From the NCBI GenBank assembly GCA_003694775.1, contig RFJV01000347.1:1-7063 (forward strand): 7,063 bases of DNA. Direction: 5' to 3'. This DNA comes from Chloroflexota bacterium. GTDB taxonomy: Bacteria; Chloroflexota; Anaerolineae; 4572-78; J111. Position numbers and translations under genes: made by a program. The notes under the pieces were generated by a model that saw nothing but the letters and a program-made list of their open reading frames with translations, made no database searches and had not been told where the DNA came from. Of the stretch, positions 1 through 4,493 are shown one piece after another. Every line of letters starts with the position of its first letter. Position 1 is the stretch's first letter.

Positions 1-95
1 CCCCCTTCAACAATACCCAGCAACAGCATCAGCAGGATGGGGAGAATGAAAGCAAATTCAACTAAACCCTGGCCTTTTTCGTTTCGCTTTATCAC
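1..95 (-). CDS. TadE/TadG-like pseudopilin, N-terminal part (runs off left edge)
   Basis: This is the first 31 codons of a gene that continues beyond position 1. It starts at a GTG (93-95) with an AAGGAG ribosome binding site at 103-108, seven bases upstream. The peptide begins MIKRNEKGQGLVEFAFILP and continues into a leucine-rich stretch ending GIVEG. A short basic head, a G-Q-G-L-V-E-F motif and one hydrophobic helix are the hallmark N-terminus of TadE-like proteins, the minor pseudopilins of Flp/Tad type IVc pili; the glutamate after the motif corresponds to the conserved Glu of pilin-like helices. These proteins insert in the inner membrane and take part in pilus assembly. It lies downstream of the two-component pair on the same strand but has its own 326-base leader, so it may be separately transcribed. 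TadE, TadG or a TadE-like fusion cannot be told apart from the visible part. Confidence 0.85.
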   Translation of the reverse strand, partial: MIKRNEKGQGLVEFAFILPILLMLLLGIVEG

Positions 96-150
96 GGGCA
101 GACTCCTTCACCACAATTCTGCATCGTTGGTCGACACGCCGTCCGGCGCG

Positions 151-200
151 GCCAACCTGCACCCGGATAATGGATTTTAAGGGTGCAGGCTCTGGTTGGC
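151..200. repeat. Inverted repeat (hairpin) in the leader of the TadE-like gene
   Basis: CCTGCACCC at 156-164 is exactly complementary to GGGTGCAGG at 181-189, with a 16-base loop. The stem can be extended by GCCAA (151-155) pairing with TTGGC (196-200) across a 6-base bulge (190-195). It sits about 55-105 bases upstream of the pseudopilin GTG and has no following T-run in either direction, so it is not a standard intrinsic terminator. It could be a leader structure in the pilin mRNA or a protein-binding site; no function is claimed. Confidence 0.6.
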
Positions 201-300
201 TCTGTAATAGAGTCTATCTCCGGGGGAAAAAGATACGGCTGGAGGTGCAGGGGGAAAAATTTTAAGGTTGCAGAGAAGCAGAAAGTAAGGAGCAGGGACA

Positions 301-404
301 TCACCCTATCGCATTATCGCATTATCGCATTATCGCCCTATCGCATTATCGCATTATCGCATTATCGCCCTATCGCATTATCGTCCTATCGCATTATCAC
401 CCAC
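301..404. repeat. Octamer tandem array (TCGCATTA type)
   Basis: Twelve 8-bp units run head to tail from 301 to 396, plus a decayed thirteenth. Eight units are exactly TCGCATTA (at 309, 317, 325, 341, 349, 357, 373, 389); the others are TCGCCCTA (333, 365), TCGTCCTA (381) and TCACCCTA (301). There is a higher-order period of 32 bp: three TCGCATTA plus one TCGCCCTA, repeated twice (309-340 and 341-372). The array fills the spacer just past the histidine kinase stop codon. No unique spacers exist, so it is not CRISPR. It resembles the short tandemly repeated repetitive (STRR) sequences described from filamentous cyanobacteria. The rest of the 96-421 spacer holds the hairpin at 151-200 and A/G-rich sequence with no gene that I can support. 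Confidence 0.95.
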
Positions 405-421
405 ATCCCTTCATCCTTCCA

Positions 422-1531
422 TCATAATGCGACCGGTATCCAGAACTCCACCCGTGTGCCTTTGCCCACCGCGCTGTCGATGGAAATTTCGCCGCCCAGC
501 ATTTCCACCCGTTCCCGGATGGTGCTCAGGCCGATGGTCTTCCGCTGGCCGGCGGAGGCCAGGGCTTCCGCCACGTCGAAGCCGCTTCCGTCGTCCTCCA
601 CCGTCGCCGTGGCCTTGTCCTCGCTGATATTGAGGGTCACCTGTACGTGCGATGCATCGGCGTGCAGGCGCACATTTTTCAGCAGGTGCTGAATGATTCT
701 GAAAATAGCCACTTCGATATGCGGCGGCAAGCGGACATCCTTACCGCTGATGGTAAGGTTGCAGGCAATGCCGGTTTTGTGTTCAAAATCTTCAACCGCC
801 TGCTTCAGGGTGGGATTCAGGCCCAAATCGTCCAGCATCATCGGACGCAGGTCAAAAATGAATTCGCGTACTTTCTGGAAGGTGTTGGTCACTGCCTGCT
901 TCAGTTCGGTCAGTTCGGCTCTGGCGCGGAGGGGGTCTACATCAAACAGGCGCTCGCAAATTTCGGCCTGCAGAATCAGGTTGGTTAGCGACTGGGCCGG
1001 CCCATCGTGAAGCTGGTTTGCCAGGCTCTGCCGCTCCAGTTCCTGGGCATCTATCACCTTGATGATACTGCTTCCCTCATCAACCGGAGCGCGTTTGGCT
1101 TCGCCGCTTTCCAGCAGGGGGGTCACCACGTCGGAGATGTTCAGCACCTGACGCAGGGTTTCGGCGTACCGCTTCAGGGTTTCCTGCCGGCTCTGGAGCT
1201 GTTCCACCTGCCCGCGCATCATAAACAACCGCATCTGGGCCTCCTGGGCCGCGTTGTAAATTTCCTTGATGTCCTGCCGCGGCACCGTATCGATGTTGGC
1301 CTCCATGGTGCGCAGTTTGTTGGTCAGCTGAGCATTGCGCTGGGCCAGCTTTTCTACTTCGGTGGAGCTTTGCCGGATGAGAATATCAATCTCCGACAGT
1401 TCTTTCTGCACCTGCTCGTACTCCAGCCGGGTTTCTTCCAGCACCTGGGCCGGATTGACCGGCCCGTTTCCGGCAGAATCATCCCCCGCCGGCTGGTCTC
1501 CGGCGATGCGGCGCAACCGTTCGATGCTCAT
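422..1531 (-). CDS. DegS-like cytoplasmic sensor histidine kinase
   Basis: A 369-residue kinase with no membrane segment. Residues 30-130 are heptad-rich and charged, a probable signalling coiled coil like the sensor part of DegS-type kinases. Next comes a HisKA_3 dimerisation domain with E-R-Q-S-L-A-N-Q-L-H-D-G-P-A-Q, where His175 is the expected phospho-acceptor, then F-D-L-R-P (226-230), both diagnostic of the NarX/DegS family. The ATPase domain follows: N-box around 278-291 with Asn286, G1 box DDGSGFD (313-319), and the GLSTIRERVEMLGG region (334-347). The N-box reads QHLLKNVRLHA where most relatives have Glu after the Gln, so residue 282 is His. The ATG overlaps the octamer array at 1531-1570, which also supplies candidate ribosome binding sites AGGAG (1543-1547, 11 bases away) and AGGGG (1535-1539, 3 bases away). 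It lies 41 bases after the response regulator, its likely partner. The signal sensed is unknown. Confidence 0.93.
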   Translation of the reverse strand: MSIERLRRIAGDQPAGDDSAGNGPVNPAQVLEETRLEYEQVQKELSEIDILIRQSSTEVEKLAQRNAQLTNKLRTMEANIDTVPRQDIKEIYNAAQEAQMRLFMMRGQVEQLQSRQETLKRYAETLRQVLNISDVVTPLLESGEAKRAPVDEGSSIIKVIDAQELERQSLANQLHDGPAQSLTNLILQAEICERLFDVDPLRARAELTELKQAVTNTFQKVREFIFDLRPMMLDDLGLNPTLKQAVEDFEHKTGIACNLTISGKDVRLPPHIEVAIFRIIQHLLKNVRLHADASHVQVTLNISEDKATATVEDDGSGFDVAEALASAGQRKTIGLSTIRERVEMLGGEISIDSAVGKGTRVEFWIPVAL

Positions 1532-1570
1532 AATCCCCTAATCTCCTAATCTCTTAATCTCTAATCTCCC
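1531..1570. repeat. Octamer array filling the regulator-kinase spacer
   Basis: On the plus strand the units are TAATCCCC (1531), TAATCTCC (1539), TAATCTCT (1547), TAATCTC (1555, 7 bp) and TAATCTCCC (1562, 9 bp), followed by AATTA, which contains the response regulator stop codon. Read on the coding strand, the spacer is a run of GGAGATTA-like words ending in the kinase ATG; the A of that ATG is the first base of the last unit. The array therefore occupies essentially the whole intergenic gap and makes the kinase translation initiation region. Its AATCTCC core matches the array inside the glycosyltransferase gene at 6726-6776. Confidence 0.9.
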
Positions 1571-1572
1571 AA

Positions 1573-2265
1573 TTAACGGTCTTCCTCGTCATACAGACGA
1601 ATCCAGCCCCGCTTGACCGCGTACAGCGCGGCCTGAGTCCGGTCGTTGACGGCCAGCTTGCGCAGAATGCTGGTCATATGGTTTTTGACCGTCTGGCGGC
1701 TGATGCCCAGCTCGTAGGCCACTTCTTTGTTGCTCTTGCCTTTGGCAATATGCTGAAGGATTTCCATTTCCCGCGGCGAAAGCGGAGCAAACATCTCGTT
1801 GGGCAGGCCGTCGATATAGGCCACCTGGTCAAACTGCTGGAGAAGCCAGTTTGCCACCTCCGGCTTGTTCAGCACTTCATCGTCAATCACGTAGTGGCCC
1901 TTGCTCACCTGGCGAATGGCCTCAATCAGCCGCCGGGGGGTGACATCCTTGGGGAAATAGGCCGCCGCACCGGCCCGGATGGCGTGGAAAATCTGCTCAT
2001 CGTCATGGTAGGAGGTCAGGACAATGACCGCCACCTCCGGCGCCGACTGCTTGAGCGTGCGGGTGACCTGCAAGCCGTTCATCCGGGGCAGGTTGATGTC
2101 CATAATCACCACATCCGGCGTCAGCTGGCGAGCCAGCCGCAGGGCCTCTTCACCATCGGCCACTTCCATGATGACCTGCATATCATCCTGCTGTTCAATC
2201 ACCCGCCGCAGTCCCTGCCGGAACAGCGGGTGGTCGTCCACCAGCATCACCGATATTTTAGACAT
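1573..2265 (-). CDS. NarL/FixJ-family response regulator
   Basis: A 230-residue DNA-binding response regulator. The receiver domain (about 4-121) has the acidic pair Asp10/Asp11, phospho-acceptor Asp56 in DVVIMDINLP, Thr84 in VLTSY and Lys106 in FPKD, all the residues needed for phosphorylation and switching. A linker of about 40 residues (121-160) leads to a LuxR-type helix-turn-helix (161-225) with SPREMEIL, the S-N-K-E-V-A-Y-E-L-G-I-S helix and QTVKNHMTSILRKL recognition region. Length and layout are usual for the DegU/NarL family. The ATG at 2263-2265 is preceded by GGAG (2274-2277), eight bases away. It is first in a two-gene unit with the DegS-like kinase downstream, its probable phospho-donor, and the next gene on the strand is a Tad pseudopilin, a plausible but unproven target. 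A promoter candidate lies at 2418-2447, so the mRNA would have a leader of about 145 bases carrying the hairpin element at 2301-2397. Confidence 0.95.
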   Translation of the reverse strand: MSKISVMLVDDHPLFRQGLRRVIEQQDDMQVIMEVADGEEALRLARQLTPDVVIMDINLPRMNGLQVTRTLKQSAPEVAVIVLTSYHDDEQIFHAIRAGAAAYFPKDVTPRRLIEAIRQVSKGHYVIDDEVLNKPEVANWLLQQFDQVAYIDGLPNEMFAPLSPREMEILQHIAKGKSNKEVAYELGISRQTVKNHMTSILRKLAVNDRTQAALYAVKRGWIRLYDEEDR

Positions 2266-2291
2266 AAGTGCATCTCCGCGTTAACAATGAA

Positions 2292-2406
2292 CCATTCAAA
2301 AGGGTGCGTCCAGAATTTTAGGAATTCTGGACAAACCTGGGGGGATTCGGGGGGATTCCCCCCGTACCCCCTGTCTGTCCAAAAATTTTGGACAGACCCA
2401 TTCAAA
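2292..2406. mobile_element. MITE-like hairpin element with 9-bp flanking direct repeats
   Basis: A 97-bp segment (2301-2397) lies between two exact copies of CCATTCAAA (2292-2300 and 2398-2406), which look like a target-site duplication. Inside are three hairpins: GTCCAGAATT/AATTCTGGAC (2308-2332, 5-base loop), G6/C6 with an ATT loop (2349-2363) nested in an outer G6/C5 pair (2339-2344 with 2367-2371), and GTCTGTCCAAAA/TTTTGGACAGAC (2373-2397, one central base). The ends form imperfect terminal inverted repeats: GTGCGTCCAGAATTTT at 2304-2319 matches the reverse complement of 2382-2397 at 13 of 16 positions. It is too short to encode protein. The structure fits a miniature non-autonomous element. 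Alternatively it is a structured 5' leader of the response regulator and the direct repeats are chance. Confidence 0.6.
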
Positions 2407-2417
2407 GTTCACTCTTA

Positions 2418-2447
2418 AGTATACCATAACCCGCCGATTTGGAGCAA
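2418..2447 (-). promoter_or_regulatory. Candidate sigma-70-type promoter for the regulator-kinase genes
   Basis: On the minus strand, TATACT (2418-2423) is a near-consensus -10 box with an upstream TG giving an extended -10 (TGG then TATACT). TTGCTC (2442-2447) is a possible -35 with an 18-base spacer. Transcription would begin near 2411, just outside the hairpin element, giving a leader of about 145 bases to the response regulator ATG. The -10 is convincing, the -35 only fair (matches TTG of TTGACA). Confidence 0.5.
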
Positions 2448-2477
2448 AGCATTTTTCCGGGTATTTACTCAGCCGTC

Positions 2478-2504
2478 CACGAATAAAACACGAATTCACG
2501 AATA
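2478..2504. repeat. Degenerate short array of CACGAAT words
   Basis: Three copies of CACGAAT lie in a row: 2478-2484 (followed by AAAA), 2489-2496 (CACGAATT) and 2497-2504 (CACGAATA). On the minus strand this reads as ATTCGTG words, which fit the same ATTCG skeleton as the array at 2891-2970. It looks like a small or decayed member of the same class of octamer arrays. Confidence 0.55.
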
Positions 2505-2533
2505 ATTAACGCCGCGGGCGATGCTGGTGAGCA

Positions 2534-2553
2534 GGACGACATAAATGTCGTCC
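2534..2553. repeat. Short palindrome, 9-bp arms
   Basis: GGACGACAT (2534-2542) and ATGTCGTCC (2545-2553) are exact inverted copies separated by AA. A smaller one, GATAC/GTATC, follows at 2566-2578. No T-run follows in either direction. It is the first of a series of short perfect palindromes in this spacer. Confidence 0.8.
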
Positions 2554-2640
2554 CACGGCAGATATGATACGGCGTATCTACATCGGCCAATAGAAAAAAA
2601 GCGGGTGATTTCTGCACCGCCGAGGCACAGGCACAGATAA

Positions 2641-2660
2641 CGAGGCATTGAAATGCCTCG
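2641..2660. repeat. Short palindrome, 9-bp arms
   Basis: CGAGGCATT (2641-2649) and AATGCCTCG (2652-2660) are exact inverted copies separated by GA. Size and layout match the palindrome at 2534-2553, but the arm sequence is unrelated. It is probably a repetitive extragenic palindrome; no T-run suggests a terminator. Confidence 0.8.
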
Positions 2661-2671
2661 CTGTTACAGGA

Positions 2672-2690
2672 AACCCGTTAAAAACGGGTT
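2672..2690. repeat. Short palindrome, 8-bp arms
   Basis: AACCCGTT (2672-2679) and AACGGGTT (2683-2690) are exact inverted copies around AAA. It lies 11 bases from the palindrome at 2641-2660 and immediately left of the ATTCGGTT copy that bounds the next element. Confidence 0.8.
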
Positions 2691-2692
2691 AA

Positions 2693-2791
2693 ATTCGGTT
2701 CGCTCATGTGTAAAACAAGTGCTTATTATTGTAAGGGCGACCGGCCGGTCGCCCTTACAAAGCACGCGTACGATACATGAGCCATTCGGTT
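2693..2791. mobile_element. Palindromic element with 32-bp perfect core and 8-bp flanking direct repeats
   Basis: The core 2729-2760 is a perfect 32-bp palindrome with half-site TTGTAAGGGCGACCGG. Outside it, GTGCT (2719-2723) pairs with AGCAC (2761-2765) after a bulge, and the ends GCTCATGTGT (2702-2711) and ATACATGAGC (2773-2782) are inverted copies at 9 of 10 positions. The segment 2701-2783 is bounded by exact direct repeats ATTCGGTT (2693-2700 and 2784-2791), like a target-site duplication. It is too short to encode a protein. Palindromes with GTAAGGGCGAC-like arms are in my recollection common intergenic repeats in several phyla. It is best described as a MITE- or REP-like element; mobility is not shown. 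Confidence 0.6.
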
Positions 2792-2807
2792 AAAATCAGC
2801 CGTTTTG

Positions 2808-2825
2808 AGTGCGTTTTAACGCACT
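2808..2825. repeat. Short palindrome, 8-bp arms, followed by T5 on the plus strand
   Basis: AGTGCGTT (2808-2815) and AACGCACT (2818-2825) are exact inverted copies around TT. On the plus strand it runs into T5 (2825-2829), the form of an intrinsic terminator, but no plus-strand gene precedes it. On the minus strand, where the glycosyltransferase operon ends at 2967, the hairpin is followed by CAAAACGG rather than a U-run, so terminator activity for that operon is doubtful. Confidence 0.7.
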
Positions 2826-2890
2826 TTTTGTACCAGCCGATGATTTCAGTTAAAGGCCGACCACGGTTTAATGCAAAGCTACCTTTTTCA

Positions 2891-2970
2891 TTCGTCCCTT
2901 CGTAAATTCGTAAATTCGCCCATTCGTCCCTTCGTAAATTCGTAAATTCGCCCATTCGTCCATTCGTCAA
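2891..2970. repeat. Octamer tandem array (TTCGNNNN type)
   Basis: Ten 8-bp units in exact register, each starting TTCG: TTCGTCCC, TTCGTAAA, TTCGTAAA, TTCGCCCA, then the same four again, then TTCGTCCA and TTCGTCAA. The first eight form an exact 32-bp duplication (2891-2922 and 2923-2954). The last unit contains the TGA stop (2967-2969 on the plus strand) of the upstream glycosyltransferase, so the array starts at the gene end. Period, 32-bp super-period and position after a gene end match the array at 301-404, although the unit sequence differs. Confidence 0.95.
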
Positions 2971-4493
2971 TTCCTAACCCGGTACACCGTCATACCGTCT
3001 TCGCCGGGACTGCCGGCCTGGAAGACCACCTGCAGGCCCGGCTGGCGGGTCAGCCGGGGATACCAGGAGGGAAACGTTACCAGGTAATCCGCCCCTCTGG
3101 CCCGGATGAAATCGTACAGGGCCGCTTCATCGCGGATGATGGGAATCACCTCCGGCGTGACCAGCCCCGCCAGGTCCAGTATCTCGCGGCGGGTAAAGTA
3201 CCCCACCGCGCCGATGTCGTGGGCGGCAATGAGGGCTGTGGGCGGGGTGTGCATATTCAGCCAGCGGGCGGTGGTCACCATCTGGCCCTCGATAAAGCGG
3301 ACATCGCGGGCATAGGCCCGCGCCCCCACCAGCACAAACAGCGGCACCAGCAACCCTATGGCGACCACCAGCGTGCGGACCAGCACCCGCCCCACCATGC
3401 CCCGCCGGGGGCGGGTCAGCAGAACCGTGCCCCACACCCCCAGCAGAACCAGCCACGGCACAGCCGGCATTTGGTACCGCCCATGCTGGTACGTAACCGG
3501 CAGACGCACGGCGTACATCAGCAGAAAGCCCAGCCACCAGGCCCAGATGGGCCACAGCTCGACCCGCCGCGCCCGGATGGTGCGCCCCGCGGCGCCCCCC
3601 AGTCCCGGCAACAGCAGTACCGTTGGGCCGATGAACACCACCCGGAACACACCCTGCACCGTTTCTCCTCCCGCCGCCGCGCCGAACAGCCGCGCCCACA
3701 GGGGAAACGTCTGCAGTACAACCGCGTACTCGGCCTGCTTGGCGTAAAACGTATTGGGCAAAGGCCGCCCGGTCAGCCAGAAGTGGAAGGCCACGTACGG
3801 CCCCAGCAGAACCAGCGCCCCCACCGCCAGACCGGCCCATCCTGCCAGCAGGCGCGGGGACAGCCGTCCCTGCCGCCGCGCCCATTCCAGCCCGACCAGC
3901 CCCAGCAAAACCACGCCCTCCGGACGGGTCAAAATGAGCAAACCGGCCAGCAATCCCACCCGGACACCGCCCCGGAACCCCGAACCGGCCCGGCTGGCAG
4001 TCTGCTCCACCACCCACACCGACAGCCAGATAAAGAGAATCGTCTCCATGCCGGACACCGCGGCCCACACCAGATGCCACTCCAGCACGCAGAACAGTCC
4101 GGCCCACTGCCCCACCTGCGGCAGGTCGGGGAAGAGACGGCGGCCCAGCCGGGCCATCATCTGGCCGGTCAATCCCAGAAAGAGGATGCCCAGGCCGTAG
4201 GTCCACAGCCGGAAGGGGATACCCGTCCAGTACCCCACACTCAGCAAAACCATCCACAGCGGCGAGGTAGACCCGGCGCTGGGCCGGCCCGGCGAAAAGG
4301 CCGGCAGGCCGGTTTCGGCCAGACTGCGGGCATAGGTCTGGTGAATCCAGGCATCATCCAGGGGAAAGCCGGTCAGGCCGTTCAGCCACACCGACGCGGC
4401 CAGGTAAACCAGCCCGGCGACCAGGGCCAGTGCCAGCCACGGAACCGGTTGGGGCAGGCGGGCCGTCCATCTGGCGGGGGGCAATCCGGTCAC
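2967..4493 (-). CDS. Polytopic GT-C glycosyltransferase, third of three
   Basis: A 508-residue membrane protein, predicted to transfer a sugar from a lipid-phosphate donor on the outer face of the membrane. The first membrane helix (about 18-38) is followed by F-P-L-D-D-A-W-I-H (43-51), where Asp46/Asp47 fit the catalytic or metal-binding acidic pair of GT-C enzymes. Other family-like motifs are AGSTSPLW (73-80), SGMET (147-151), LTRPEG (188-193) and RPLPNTFYAK (243-252), a pattern reminiscent of AftB-like arabinofuranosyltransferases and relatives. About ten hydrophobic segments extend to about 390, followed by a soluble C-terminal domain (about 395-508) containing AAHDIGAVGYFTRREILDLAG. The GTG start (4491-4493) overlaps the previous stop as GTGA, with GGGAGGTG at 4498-4505. 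The stop lies inside the octamer array. Sugar and acceptor cannot be deduced. Confidence in GT-C membership is high, in AftB likeness low. Confidence 0.85.
   Translation of the reverse strand: MTGLPPARWTARLPQPVPWLALALVAGLVYLAASVWLNGLTGFPLDDAWIHQTYARSLAETGLPAFSPGRPSAGSTSPLWMVLLSVGYWTGIPFRLWTYGLGILFLGLTGQMMARLGRRLFPDLPQVGQWAGLFCVLEWHLVWAAVSGMETILFIWLSVWVVEQTASRAGSGFRGGVRVGLLAGLLILTRPEGVVLLGLVGLEWARRQGRLSPRLLAGWAGLAVGALVLLGPYVAFHFWLTGRPLPNTFYAKQAEYAVVLQTFPLWARLFGAAAGGETVQGVFRVVFIGPTVLLLPGLGGAAGRTIRARRVELWPIWAWWLGFLLMYAVRLPVTYQHGRYQMPAVPWLVLLGVWGTVLLTRPRRGMVGRVLVRTLVVAIGLLVPLFVLVGARAYARDVRFIEGQMVTTARWLNMHTPPTALIAAHDIGAVGYFTRREILDLAGLVTPEVIPIIRDEAALYDFIRARGADYLVTFPSWYPRLTRQPGLQVVFQAGSPGEDGMTVYRVRN

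Noticed and set aside
92..304. A 70-codon minus-strand frame over the pseudopilin leader
   Set aside because: It ends at the true GTG start of the TadE-like gene in another frame, covers the leader hairpin, and shows no family features.
301..404. CRISPR-like array (32-bp periodicity here and at 2891-2970)
   Set aside because: The 32-bp blocks are contiguous multiples of an 8-bp unit with no unique spacers, and no cas gene is present.
183..692. A 169-codon plus-strand frame through the octamer array
   Set aside because: It translates the tandem array into a repetitive peptide and then runs antisense into the kinase gene; no ribosome binding site or family similarity.
2808..2829. Intrinsic terminator on the plus strand
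   Set aside because: Hairpin plus T5 has the right shape, but no plus-strand gene leads into it and the stem is short; kept only as a palindrome.
2755..2970. A 71-codon minus-strand frame after the glycosyltransferase
   Set aside because: Most of it is translation of the octamer array and palindromes; frame openness follows from the 8-bp repeat.
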